The notes under the pieces are model-generated. The model ran no database searches, was not told the DNA's origin, and was given only the letters and a program-made list of their open reading frames with translations. This document shows positions 44,754 to 53,867 of a DNA stretch of 64,000 bases, piece after piece. The number at the start of each line of letters is the position of its first letter. The first letter of the stretch is position 1. A program made the position numbers and the translations under genes. This DNA comes from SIG603 sp964370775 (GTDB lineage Bacteria; Bacillota; Clostridia; Oscillospirales; Acutalibacteraceae). The stretch spans positions 98,406 to 162,405 of the forward strand of contig CAYJKT010000002.1 in assembly GCA_964370775.1 (NCBI GenBank), read 5' to 3'.

Positions 44754-45635
44754 ATGAAAGATCCTACTCAAAAAAGAGAACTTGTTTGGGTATATTTATT
44801 TATACTACCTGCATTAGTAGTTTTTGCAGTGTTCTATTTAGTACCAATAATAACTGTTTTTACTACATCGTTCACAAAATGGGACGGATACAATGACCCT
44901 ACTTTTAATGGTCTTGATAATTACATAAGACTTTTTACAAATGATGCATTTTTAGTGTCATTATGGAATATTTTAGCGTGGAGTATCATAGCTATATTTT
45001 TGCACGTTGGTTTTGGTGTGCTGGTAGCATTTATACTTTACAAAAAACCTTTTGCCTGGAAATTTACAAGAACTGTATTCATGGTTCCAAACGTTATCTC
45101 TGCAGCTGCATGGGCAATGATTTACAGATTTATTTTTAATAATGATATAGGTATATTAAACAGTGTAATTCGTGTTTTTAATCCAGACTTTAATGTGCAA
45201 TGGTTCTTTACATCTGGTTATGCATTCTGGTCTGTAACATTAACTTGGTTATTCTATGCAGTTATTGTTACTTTAATTGTTTTAGGTGACTTAATGGCAA
45301 TTCCAAGAGAAATTCACGAGGCAGCAAAAATTGATGGTGCTAATGAATGGCAAGTAACAATAGGAATAAATCTACCTCTTTGCAGAAACGCAATTGGTAC
45401 TAGTATCATAGCGTCTGTTACAGCACGTATTGCTATGTATGAGCAAATCGCTCTAACAACAGGTGGCGGACCAAACGATGAAACAATGAGCTTACCTCTT
45501 ATTTTAGTTAATGCTATTACTAATATGAACTATGGTTATGGTAACTCAGCAGCTGTTATAATGTTTATCTTAGGATTGCTTACTCTTTATGTAGTAAATA
45601 GAGCTTTCAGAATGAACAAATCAGCTTATGAATAA
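44754..45635 (+). CDS. CUT1 sugar ABC transporter permease (MalF type)
   Basis: I use ATG 44754, eight bases after TGGAG (293 residues); the GTG nine bases upstream overlaps the ribosome site. The protein has about six helices, the coupling loop EAAKIDGANEWQVTIGINLP and the GGGPNDETMSLPLILVNAI loop of MalF-like permeases. It pairs with the next gene, 17 bases downstream. Confidence 0.9.
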   Translation: MKDPTQKRELVWVYLFILPALVVFAVFYLVPIITVFTTSFTKWDGYNDPTFNGLDNYIRLFTNDAFLVSLWNILAWSIIAIFLHVGFGVLVAFILYKKPFAWKFTRTVFMVPNVISAAAWAMIYRFIFNNDIGILNSVIRVFNPDFNVQWFFTSGYAFWSVTLTWLFYAVIVTLIVLGDLMAIPREIHEAAKIDGANEWQVTIGINLPLCRNAIGTSIIASVTARIAMYEQIALTTGGGPNDETMSLPLILVNAITNMNYGYGNSAAVIMFILGLLTLYVVNRAFRMNKSAYE

Positions 45636-45652
45636 TTAAGGAGGAAGACAAT

Positions 45653-46486
45653 ATGAATTTAACTAAAAAAATAGTTGGCAAATTTTTGATGTATTTTGTT
45701 ATGTTATTCACTGTTGTAGTGTCTATCTTTCCTATATTATGGGTTATATTTTCATCATTTAAAACCAACGCGCAAATACTAAGTGATCCATTTTCGCTTC
45801 CAACTGGAATTAGTTTTGAGCCGTACATATATCTATTCGAACAGTACGATTTTGAACTATATGCGTTTAACTCATTCATCATAGCATTTGTATCTACAGC
45901 AATTTCCTTGTTGTTTTACTCTATGGGTGCTTATGTAATAGCAAAGTATGACTTTTGGGGTAAAAATTTATTTTATATTTTATTTACTCTAACTATGTTA
46001 GTACCAGGCCACACAAAAGCTCAACCGATTTTCTCTCTAATCTTAGACTTGAACTTATATGATACAAGAGAAGGTTTGATGTTAGTGTATATCTCAAGTG
46101 GTATGGCTATGTCTATGTTCGTTTTAAAAGCAGCGTTTATGTCTGTTCCGAAAGAGCTTAACGAAGCTGCTTCAATGGAAGGTGCAGGATTTATCAGAAA
46201 GTTCTGGACAATAAACATACCTCTTGTAAAAAGCGGACTATCAACTGCTGGTATCTTGATGTTCTTAGGCAACTGGAATGAATATTTCTATGCGGCACTT
46301 CTTACATCATCAGCAAGCAACAGAACATTACCACTGGCACTTCAATTCTTTAACGAAGCTTTCTCTTATGACTATACTAAGTTTTTTGCAGCACTTACAC
46401 TTGTTGTAGTTCCTGGCATAATTATTTATGCAGTAGCACAAGAACAAGTTCAAGAAAGTATAGCTTCTACAGGTATAAAAGGGTAA
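45653..46486 (+). CDS. CUT1 sugar ABC transporter permease (MalG type)
   Basis: The 277-residue protein has about six helices and the tail QVQESIASTGIKG. Its coupling loop reads EAASMEGAGFIRKFWTINIP, with Glu in place of the usual Asp before the invariant Gly. AGGAGG precedes the ATG. It is the last gene of the fourth importer operon; a terminator follows. Confidence 0.9.
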   Translation: MNLTKKIVGKFLMYFVMLFTVVVSIFPILWVIFSSFKTNAQILSDPFSLPTGISFEPYIYLFEQYDFELYAFNSFIIAFVSTAISLLFYSMGAYVIAKYDFWGKNLFYILFTLTMLVPGHTKAQPIFSLILDLNLYDTREGLMLVYISSGMAMSMFVLKAAFMSVPKELNEAASMEGAGFIRKFWTINIPLVKSGLSTAGILMFLGNWNEYFYAALLTSSASNRTLPLALQFFNEAFSYDYTKFFAALTLVVVPGIIIYAVAQEQVQESIASTGIKG

Positions 46487-46529
46487 GTATATTATTCTTT
46501 ATGTTGTAATTAAAATAGAAAAAATATCA

Positions 46530-46563
46530 AAGATGTTGACTTAAAAGTTAGCATCTTTTTTTT
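46530..46563 (+). terminator. Rho-independent terminator
   Basis: AAGATGTTGACT pairs (with G-U pairs) with AGTTAGCATCTT around TAAA and runs into eight or more T residues. It ends the fourth importer operon. Confidence 0.8.
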
Positions 46564-46908
46564 GTTGAACTATTTTTGGACTGTTTAAGCAACTCAAAAT
46601 GACATCAACGTAAGAGTTTACAGGTTATCACTTGAATAAATTATAAAAAAGCTATATAATGTCAATAAAAGATTTTAAACCAAAGTTAATTCTATATAAA
46701 GCGACACTTATATGAGGTCTTTGTGTGGCAAAAATATAGGACTGATTTTTACAAAAAGGTACAGGCAAAAGAACCTGAATATACTGAGATTAGTTCTAAT
46801 ACAAAAAATGTTGTGGTAGGTAAAATATGTCTCTAAACAAGTAAGCTCTTTTAATGATTATAGCAACTTGTTAAATTGCTCACTTGATTATTATTTTAGG
46901 AGAGAAAT
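46564..46908. other. Intergenic region with a short protein-like relic
   Basis: No complete gene is seen. A frame of about 40 codons on the plus strand (about 46693-46833), without a start or ribosome site, reads WQKYRTDFYKKVQAKEPEY and ends at a stop codon. It has protein-like composition and may be a gene remnant, but it could not be assigned. The last 60 bases carry the AGGAGAG ribosome site of the next gene. Confidence 0.3.
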
Positions 46909-48093
46909 ATGAATATTGTTTATGTAGAGTTGTTTCGTAGTAAAGTAAGAAACACGATAATTTTTATTTTGTCTATATTCCTTATAATATCTGTTTACAT
47001 ATACATTGGTAACATAATGTCTATTACCAATTCGATAGATAATGTAGGCGAGTCTATACCTGTTAAATTTATTGTAAGTAATAGCTCTTTTACTAGGTCG
47101 AACGGAATTGTAATTGATGAAAAAAGTATTCAAAGGCTTTCTGAACTTGAAATAGAAAACGAAGCGTACACGATACAAGTTGGCGGAAACATAAATCCGC
47201 AAAATCAATTAACTCCAGTTCAAGTATGCGATACCAATATTTTGGCAGGCAACAGCATAGACGCATTTCAGGGCATAGAAGAAGATGATATAGTTTATGC
47301 TGATACGATAGAAGCATTTAGCTGGGACTCTGGTGAGAATGTATGTATAGTTTCTAATGCTTATGCTTCACAGTACAGTATTTCCTTAAACGATGAGATA
47401 TCATTACCTTTATATTACATAGATTATCACGATTACACTCCAAATTTTTCTTTTGTGGAATTAGGAGAACATAAATTAAAAGTGGTAGGAATATTTGAGG
47501 GCGAATACGATATTCTGACCACAACTAAGTATTTAGAAAGTGTAATACAAAGCAAAGAATTACAGGTTTATTATAGTTCTTACTATGGGTATGTTAGTGA
47601 CCCTATAAATCTCAACGATTTCAAAAGCTCATTAAATGACAACTTTTTTATACAAGTTAGGTCGTCAAACGATGAGTCACTTAGAGGAAACGCTGTAACA
47701 ATTTACGATGATTTATTTATAAGCACGGTTACAAAACTTAATAGCAACTTAACACTATTTAATCAATTTATTATACCGTTCATCTTATTGCTTATACTGA
47801 TAAAAATATTTTCTAATTACTTAATATTCAAAAAATCTAAGCGAGAAATACTTTTGTACTCCTTACTTGGAATGTCAAAAGTTAGACTGTTTTTCAATTA
47901 CTTTATATATGTAATTGTGATTGATGTAGTATGCATGATTTTCTTTTTATTAATTGGTCAAGTTTTTTTAGACAGCCTTTTAATCAATATATATATTTCA
48001 ATAATTTACTTGTTAGTAGAAATCGTCAGTATATCTGTTTCGTTGATATTTATTATGAAATTTAATTTAATATATGAATTAAAGGAGGAATGA
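46909..48093 (+). CDS. FtsX/MacB-like ABC transporter permease, smaller subunit
   Basis: The 394-residue protein has one N-terminal transmembrane helix (about 17-37), an extracytoplasmic domain of about 240 residues, and three C-terminal helices (from about 280) in the FtsX order, with the cytoplasmic KKSKREILLYSLLGMSKVRL segment between helices two and three, typical of these mechanotransmission permeases. AGGAGAG precedes the ATG. It overlaps the ATPase gene region and forms a three-gene unit with the ATPase and a larger, different permease. Such systems export or sense peptides, antibiotics or lipoproteins. The substrate is unknown. Confidence 0.82.
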   Translation: MNIVYVELFRSKVRNTIIFILSIFLIISVYIYIGNIMSITNSIDNVGESIPVKFIVSNSSFTRSNGIVIDEKSIQRLSELEIENEAYTIQVGGNINPQNQLTPVQVCDTNILAGNSIDAFQGIEEDDIVYADTIEAFSWDSGENVCIVSNAYASQYSISLNDEISLPLYYIDYHDYTPNFSFVELGEHKLKVVGIFEGEYDILTTTKYLESVIQSKELQVYYSSYYGYVSDPINLNDFKSSLNDNFFIQVRSSNDESLRGNAVTIYDDLFISTVTKLNSNLTLFNQFIIPFILLLILIKIFSNYLIFKKSKREILLYSLLGMSKVRLFFNYFIYVIVIDVVCMIFFLLIGQVFLDSLLINIYISIIYLLVEIVSISVSLIFIMKFNLIYELKEE

Positions 48094-48095
48094 TT

Positions 48096-48779
48096 TTGAG
48101 TATTTTACGAGTTGAAAATGTAAGTTTTTCGTATAAAAGCAAATATTTAGCTGTAGAAGTTTTAAAAGATGTAAGCTGTGAATTTTCTCTTGGAAAAGTT
48201 TATTCAATTGTCGGTGAGTCTGGCAGTGGCAAGTCTACTTTATTATCACTTTTGGCAGGACTTGGCAAACCTGATACTGGTAAGATATTTTACAACGACA
48301 AAAATATTTGTGATATAAGCTTGGAAAAATATAGAGCTGAGTTTGCCACTGTTATATATCAAAACTTCAATTTACTTCCAAAACTAAACGTGTTTGAAAA
48401 TGCTTTTCTGCCATACCAGATTGCAAAAACTTATAATAAGACAGAAAATAGTAAATCTGAGATGATAGAGAAAGTGAAAACTAATTTACAAAAAGTTGGA
48501 ATTGATGAAAGTAAACATAAAAGATATCCGACTATGCTGAGTGGAGGCGAACAACAGCGAGTGGCGATAGTTAGGGCTATGACTTCACCAGCGAATATAA
48601 TATTAGCAGATGAACCAACTGGAAATCTAGATTCTCAAAATAGCGAAATAGTAGTTAATCTTTTAAAAGATTTAGCAGAAAAAGAGAATTACTGTGTTAT
48701 TATTGTTACTCACGACACTAATATAGCAAATCAATCAGATGTTATATATACCATGAAAGATGGTAGAATGACGAAGTGA
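48096..48779 (+). CDS. ABC transporter ATPase (LolD/MacB type)
   Basis: I favour TTG 48096 as start (227 residues): AAAGGAGG (48081-48088) is seven bases from it but only one base from the ATG at 48090. The protein has Walker A GESGSGKST, Q-loop YQNFNLL, signature LSGGEQQRVAI, Walker B IILADEPTGNLD and the switch His in IVTHD, all as in LolD/MacB/YknY ATPases that pair with FtsX-like permeases. It is the only ABC ATPase gene in the window and belongs to this export-type system, not to the sugar importers. Confidence 0.9.
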   Translation: MSILRVENVSFSYKSKYLAVEVLKDVSCEFSLGKVYSIVGESGSGKSTLLSLLAGLGKPDTGKIFYNDKNICDISLEKYRAEFATVIYQNFNLLPKLNVFENAFLPYQIAKTYNKTENSKSEMIEKVKTNLQKVGIDESKHKRYPTMLSGGEQQRVAIVRAMTSPANIILADEPTGNLDSQNSEIVVNLLKDLAEKENYCVIIVTHDTNIANQSDVIYTMKDGRMTK

Positions 48780-48826
48780 AAATATAATAAGTAATTACAA
48801 CAACTTGAATTAATTTTGAGGTAACT

Positions 48827-50683
48827 ATGAAAAATAGTATTAAACAATTATTGAGAACTCCGTATAAAACGGTTTTGCTTATACTTCTTATCTTGTTGTC
48901 GACAGTATTACTGGTAATTGGAATTTATTTAGGAGTAAAGAGCTTTACCACTTTAAAAAAGATTGATGAAGAGTATGTCACGATAGCTACCTTTCAACAA
49001 AAGGAAACTTCTGTAGAACTTTATTCTCAGTGGAACAATTCTACAACGAGCTATACAAATGTGTCTTACCCTGAATATAATAGAGTGCTGTCGCATGATG
49101 TTTTTAATATTGAAGAAGCTGACTATATTTATCCACCTGAAAAAAGAACATATTTTGGTGCTGTGTCAGAAAACCTTGTGACTTCAAGTTCTAGAAAGAT
49201 GTCTGAGGTATTTTTGATTGTGGAGTTCACTCCTCAAGAAGACTGTATCCCAAACCAGCCTGTAAGTGTAGATATTGTGAATGTTTTAATGGGTGAAATA
49301 TATAGCAGTACATCATTTTGGTTTTGCGACCATTATACTAAAGACCCACAGCCTTTGGAATATGGCAAAAATTATATAGCTGGTGTTATGTTTTTAGGCT
49401 CGATGCATGGTGACTCAATGAGTAGTGTGTTGGAAGCTGTTCCAATGAGTACTCCATACTCAACACAGTACAACGAAAAAGGAGAATATATTGAAACAGA
49501 ATTTTCTACAGAAAAAATAATGTGGGAAGAAGTAACAGCTGATTTTTACGAAACTGGTAGAGGTAGATACTGGTTAAATCTTGTTGATAGCTATTCTGTT
49601 TTAGATAGCACCATTCCTGTGCTTGCAACAGGGCATATAAATCTGCTTCCGTCGTTTCACTCTAGTAATGCAACTATTGTTGAGGGAGTAAGAATATCTG
49701 ACAGTAATTTTCTAGATGGAGATAAAGTGTGCATGGTTACTCAAGATTTTGCTAACATAAATAATTTGAATCTAGGTGACAGCATAGATTTAGATTTTTA
49801 CTTTGCAAATGAAAACACACCTGTGTCTACTCTTTTTGGTTATGGTGGAGGAGCATTAGATTTTTCATTGCTTAATTCTAATGGAGAGATATACCCAAGT
49901 TTTTATGACAGTAAATATGAGATTGTAGGCATATATTCGTATAAGGGCAGTACTTCGCAATCTTTTGGCGATTTAGACATTGGCAGAGATACCATAATAA
50001 TTCCTAGTAGTTCAGTAGATAGTGGATATAGTCAAAATATTGCAGATTTCGGCGTTGCAAGACACGAAACATCATCTTTTCAAATCCCAAATGGAGAAAT
50101 AGATTATTATAAAAATTTATTTTCTGAATACAACGTTGATGACATCTTTGATATTCAATATATGGACAACGGATATGAGCTTATTGTCTCATCTTTAGTT
50201 GACTCAGCAAACTTTGCTATTTATCTTATTTGTCTAGGTTTTCTTGTGACAGTTTCTGTTGTTGCATTTATAGTATATTTTTTCATTATAAAAGATACAA
50301 AAAGAATAGCTATAGAAAGAGCATTAGGAATGAGCAAAAATTCATGCAGAGTGTCTATTTTGTTTGGAATTATTACTGCGTCAATCATTGGTATTATATT
50401 AGGTCTAGTAATTGCTAATTCACTACTTAAAGACATGAGTTTTGCTCAAATAGAAGAAACAGTAGTATATAGCACAGATTACAGTAGTAACAAAAACGAT
50501 ATATTAGACGACACAGTAAGTGAGCAAATAAGCATAGAATATGACATGCAAACAATGAGTGTGATTTCTATTTCCGTAAGCCTTTTTGTGGTTTTATTGT
50601 TAATACTAATTTCTTTAATTTTTATAGATAGAATACTAAAAAAAGACCCTTGGACGACTTTACATAATGTCATGGTAGAATAA
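48827..50683 (+). CDS. FtsX-like ABC transporter permease, larger subunit
   Basis: The 618-residue protein has an N-terminal helix (about 14-36), a very large extracytoplasmic domain (about 40-460) rich in aromatic and acidic residues, and three C-terminal helices. The cytoplasmic DTKRIAIERALGMSKNSCRV segment matches the RALGM pattern of FtsX permeases. It is 47 bases downstream of the ATPase gene. The two permeases differ in size and outer domain, so they likely form a heterodimer. No two-component pair of the bacitracin-sensing type is beside it. Confidence 0.82.
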   Translation: MKNSIKQLLRTPYKTVLLILLILLSTVLLVIGIYLGVKSFTTLKKIDEEYVTIATFQQKETSVELYSQWNNSTTSYTNVSYPEYNRVLSHDVFNIEEADYIYPPEKRTYFGAVSENLVTSSSRKMSEVFLIVEFTPQEDCIPNQPVSVDIVNVLMGEIYSSTSFWFCDHYTKDPQPLEYGKNYIAGVMFLGSMHGDSMSSVLEAVPMSTPYSTQYNEKGEYIETEFSTEKIMWEEVTADFYETGRGRYWLNLVDSYSVLDSTIPVLATGHINLLPSFHSSNATIVEGVRISDSNFLDGDKVCMVTQDFANINNLNLGDSIDLDFYFANENTPVSTLFGYGGGALDFSLLNSNGEIYPSFYDSKYEIVGIYSYKGSTSQSFGDLDIGRDTIIIPSSSVDSGYSQNIADFGVARHETSSFQIPNGEIDYYKNLFSEYNVDDIFDIQYMDNGYELIVSSLVDSANFAIYLICLGFLVTVSVVAFIVYFFIIKDTKRIAIERALGMSKNSCRVSILFGIITASIIGIILGLVIANSLLKDMSFAQIEETVVYSTDYSSNKNDILDDTVSEQISIEYDMQTMSVISISVSLFVVLLLILISLIFIDRILKKDPWTTLHNVMVE

Positions 50684-50776
50684 TATTTATTTGCGAGATA
50701 TACAAGCAATCTAATAATCACGAGTTCAAACTCTCTTTTAAAATTAGATGCTATTCAAATATGTTACAACTGCCAG

Positions 50777-50828
50777 TGTGATAGGTCTTATAGGATTTAA
50801 GTATCCGTATAAGGTCTATCACTTTTGT
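50777..50828 (+). terminator. Terminator after the FtsX-type operon
   Basis: GTGATAGGTCTTATA pairs with TATAAGGTCTATCAC (two central mismatches), followed by TTTTG. The rest of the 50684-51153 gap holds the maltodextrin promoter region and otherwise nothing clear. Confidence 0.6.
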
Positions 50829-51056
50829 TGTGCCTTTTTACACTAACGATTTACATCTTCGCTTGCTTTGAGAATTTAAGTTACGCTGGCACGTTATCTT
50901 GTATCTAGTGTAATTGGAGATAAATTTATTAGTACTTGCTTTTATAATTCGATAGAGGAAACACATTTATATTGCATGGTGATATATAGAAAGGTTTATA
51001 GCGTATTTTACATAAATTTTACAACTATTTTTAGTCATTTGGGCGAATTTTATTTA

Positions 51057-51100
51057 TTTACATAAAAATCGTTGACTTTTCATGTAAAACACAATAAAAT
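51057..51100 (+). promoter_or_regulatory. Sigma-A promoter and possible operator of the maltodextrin operon
   Basis: TTGACT (51072-51077) and TAAAAT (51095-51100) are 17 bases apart, a near-consensus promoter 53 bases before the start codon. It is flanked by an inverted repeat, TTTACAT (51057-51063) and ATGTAAA (51082-51088), and another TTTACAT lies at 51007-51013. These could bind a regulator, but their 18-base spacing is unlike a normal LacI operator. Confidence 0.6.
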
Positions 51101-51153
51101 AGTTACTAAACTAAACTTTACTAAATTATTAATGAAAAGAATAGGAGAAATTT

Positions 51154-52464
51154 ATGAAAAAAAGAATTTTAGCTTGTCTTCTTACAAGCGTAATGATGTT
51201 AGGTGCTTTTGCTGGATGTACTAGCGAAACTACAACTAGTGAAGCTGCAACTAGTGAAACTTCATCTACTGAAAGCAGTACACCAGAAGCAGGAGAGGAT
51301 ACAACTGCTACCCCTCAATCTGTTTCTCTAAAAGTGTGGACACCACAAAACCAACACGAAAACAATACTATTCAATCTCAAGCAGAGGCTTTTGCTGCTG
51401 CAAACCCACAATATGACATAGAGTGGACTTTTGAAGTTATCGGTGAAGACGTTGTTCGTGACGAGATTATGAAAGACGTTGAAAACGCAGCTGACGTGTT
51501 CTTCTTTGCAAATGACCAATCTATCGAGCTTGCAAACGCTGGTGCATTGGCAAGACTAGGTGGCACAGCAGAAGAATTAGTTAGAAGCACAATGGACGAA
51601 TCTGTTATTAACACTGTTGTAAACCCTGAAAACGGCGGTATCTATGGTATCCCATTCACACATAACACATATTTTATGTACTATGACAAAACTTTAATGA
51701 CAGAAGAAGACGTTAAAAGTATCGAGAGCATCTTAGCTAAAGAAACAGGTGAAAATGTTACAAACTACTTCTTTGAATCAGCTGGTGGTTGGAAACTTGG
51801 TGCTTGGTACTACGGTGCTGGCAACACAATCTTTGGTGAGAGCCAAACTGATTTCACAGCAGGTGCTGACTGGAACAACGAAACTGGTCTTGCTGTTACA
51901 AACTACCTATTAGGTCTAAAAGACAACCCAAAAGTTGCTTTTGATGAGACACTATCTGTTTCAGAAAAAATCACAAACCACGAGCTAGGTGTTTGGTTTG
52001 ACGGTTCTTGGAACTACAATACATATAAAGATATCTTAGGCGATGACCTAGGTTTAGGTGTTATCCCAACTTTCAACCTAAACGGTGAAGACAAACAACT
52101 TTTAAGCTTCTATGGCTCAAAAGCTATCGGTGTAAACCCAGCTTCTAAAAACTTACCAGTTGCTATCGAATTTGCTACATTCTTAGGAACTGAAGAAATG
52201 CAAGTTCAAAGATACTTAGAGTCTGGTCAAATTCCTACAAATATTAACGCTGGTCAAACTGATGAAGTTAAAGCTGACCCAGTTGCAACTGTAATTATTA
52301 ATCAAGTTGCTAATGCTTCTGTAACTCAACCGTTCTCTGCTGAATTCTCTGCTGCTTACTGGCCAAATGTAGGCGGTATCGTTGCTGAAATGAAAAATGG
52401 TGAATTAAACGCAGATACAGCTCAAGAAAAACTTGACACTTTCGTTAAAAACTTTGATGAATAA
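51154..52464 (+). CDS. malE: Maltodextrin-binding lipoprotein (MalE type)
   Basis: The 436-residue protein has a lipoprotein signal (lipobox FAGC, Cys22) and a Ser/Thr/Glu linker. The mature part has MalE-like features: WTPQNQHENNTIQSQAEAF, YGIPFTHNTYFMYYDKTLM, ELGVWFDGSWNY and a C-terminal WPNVGGIVAEM segment. AGGAGAAA precedes the ATG. It starts the operon with MalF, MalG and pullulanase, which supports maltose or maltodextrin as ligand. Confidence 0.9.
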   Translation: MKKRILACLLTSVMMLGAFAGCTSETTTSEAATSETSSTESSTPEAGEDTTATPQSVSLKVWTPQNQHENNTIQSQAEAFAAANPQYDIEWTFEVIGEDVVRDEIMKDVENAADVFFFANDQSIELANAGALARLGGTAEELVRSTMDESVINTVVNPENGGIYGIPFTHNTYFMYYDKTLMTEEDVKSIESILAKETGENVTNYFFESAGGWKLGAWYYGAGNTIFGESQTDFTAGADWNNETGLAVTNYLLGLKDNPKVAFDETLSVSEKITNHELGVWFDGSWNYNTYKDILGDDLGLGVIPTFNLNGEDKQLLSFYGSKAIGVNPASKNLPVAIEFATFLGTEEMQVQRYLESGQIPTNINAGQTDEVKADPVATVIINQVANASVTQPFSAEFSAAYWPNVGGIVAEMKNGELNADTAQEKLDTFVKNFDE

Positions 52465-52502
52465 AATAAACGACTAAATTTAGATGGAGGGAGAGGAACA
52501 TT

Positions 52503-53867
52503 ATGAAAAAAACAAATGTTTCTTCAGATAACTACAGTGCAGGTTCTGCGCTTGCAAATGGTACTGTTGTCACAAAACTGTCACTAATAATATTTGGTCT
52601 TGGTAATTTAGTTAATAAACAAATAGGAAAAGGTCTACTTTTCCTATTTGTACAAATTGCTTATATCTACTATATGTTTTCTTTTGGGGTAAACTCTATC
52701 CAAAACTTTATAACATTAGGTACAAGTGAACAAGCAGAAGTATATAACGAAGCATTAGGTATTTACGAATACGTTATGGGTGATAACTCTATGCTTGCGT
52801 TACTATACGGTGTGGTTACACTATTTATCACGATTGCATTTATTTTGATGGCTGTTGCATCTCTTAAGAGTGCATATTACACAGAGTGTATTATCAAAAA
52901 TGGCAAAAAACCTGCAAACTTCAGACAAGATTTATCATCTCTGCTAGATGAAAAAATTCATATTTCAATGCTATCTATACCAATGATTGGTATTTTGATA
53001 TTCACAATTGTTCCTCTTGTTTTCATGATTTTCATAGCTTTCACAAACTATGACCAAGAACATTTACCACCTGGTAACTTGTTCGATTGGGTAGGCTTTG
53101 AAAACTTCGCAAATATTGTGGATGTTGGTGGTGCTGGCATCGGTAGCACATTCGTACCCGTTTTGATTTGGTCTTTAGTTTGGGCGTTCTTTGCTACATT
53201 TACAAACTATTTCTTAGGTATGATTTTAGCTTTAATCATTAATAGAAAAGGTACGAGATTTAAAGGATTTTGGAGATTTAACTTCATGTTATCAATCGCA
53301 ATCCCTTCATTCGTTTCTCTTTTAACTATGAGAGTATTGTTTAGCGACAACGGTGCTGCAAATATTCTTTTAAATCAGTTTGGACTAGAATCTATTCCAT
53401 TCTGGGCAGACGGAAATATCGCAAAAATTATGATTATTCTAATCAATATTTGGATTGGTGTTCCGTTTACAATGTTAAACCACACAGGTGTTATTCAAAA
53501 TATTCCTGACGAAATTTATGAAGCAGCTGATGTTGAAGGTGCTGGCAACATTACTAAATTCTTCAAAATCACACTTCCATATATGTTATTCGTAACAGCA
53601 CCTGTTTTAATCACTACTTTCGTAGGTAATATCAATAACTTCAATGTTATCTTCTTGCTTACAGGTGGTGGACCTGAAAAAATCGACTACTATTACGCTG
53701 GCGAAACTGATTTGCTCGTAACTTGGTTATACAAACTGACCATTAACGAAAAAGACTATAAAATGGGTTCGGTTATCGGTATTATGATATTCATAATTTC
53801 TGCTGTATTTAGCTTGATTGCATACAGAAGAACTGCAGCGTATAAAGATGAGGAGGGATTCCAATAA
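52503..53867 (+). CDS. malF: Maltodextrin ABC transporter permease MalF
   Basis: The 454-residue protein is longer than ordinary CUT1 permeases because of a 150-residue N-terminal part with extra membrane helices and an outside loop (TLGTSEQAEVYNEALGIYEY), as in MalF proteins of Firmicutes. The core has six helices, the coupling loop EAADVEGAGNITKFFKITLP and the LLTGGGPEKIDYYYAGETDL loop. GGAGGGAGAGG precedes the ATG. The next start codon shares its last base with this stop (TAATG). Confidence 0.9.
   Translation: MKKTNVSSDNYSAGSALANGTVVTKLSLIIFGLGNLVNKQIGKGLLFLFVQIAYIYYMFSFGVNSIQNFITLGTSEQAEVYNEALGIYEYVMGDNSMLALLYGVVTLFITIAFILMAVASLKSAYYTECIIKNGKKPANFRQDLSSLLDEKIHISMLSIPMIGILIFTIVPLVFMIFIAFTNYDQEHLPPGNLFDWVGFENFANIVDVGGAGIGSTFVPVLIWSLVWAFFATFTNYFLGMILALIINRKGTRFKGFWRFNFMLSIAIPSFVSLLTMRVLFSDNGAANILLNQFGLESIPFWADGNIAKIMIILINIWIGVPFTMLNHTGVIQNIPDEIYEAADVEGAGNITKFFKITLPYMLFVTAPVLITTFVGNINNFNVIFLLTGGGPEKIDYYYAGETDLLVTWLYKLTINEKDYKMGSVIGIMIFIISAVFSLIAYRRTAAYKDEEGFQ

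Noticed and set aside
46693..46833. Protein-like 40-codon frame containing WQKYRTDFYKKVQAKEPEY
   Set aside because: It lacks a start codon and ribosome site and is too short to assign; kept only as a possible relic in the intergenic entry.
48096..48779. ABC ATPase as the energiser of the neighbouring sugar importers
   Set aside because: The protein is of the LolD/MacB type and lacks the C-terminal regulatory domain of MalK/MsmX-type sugar importer ATPases; it is flanked by FtsX-like permeases.
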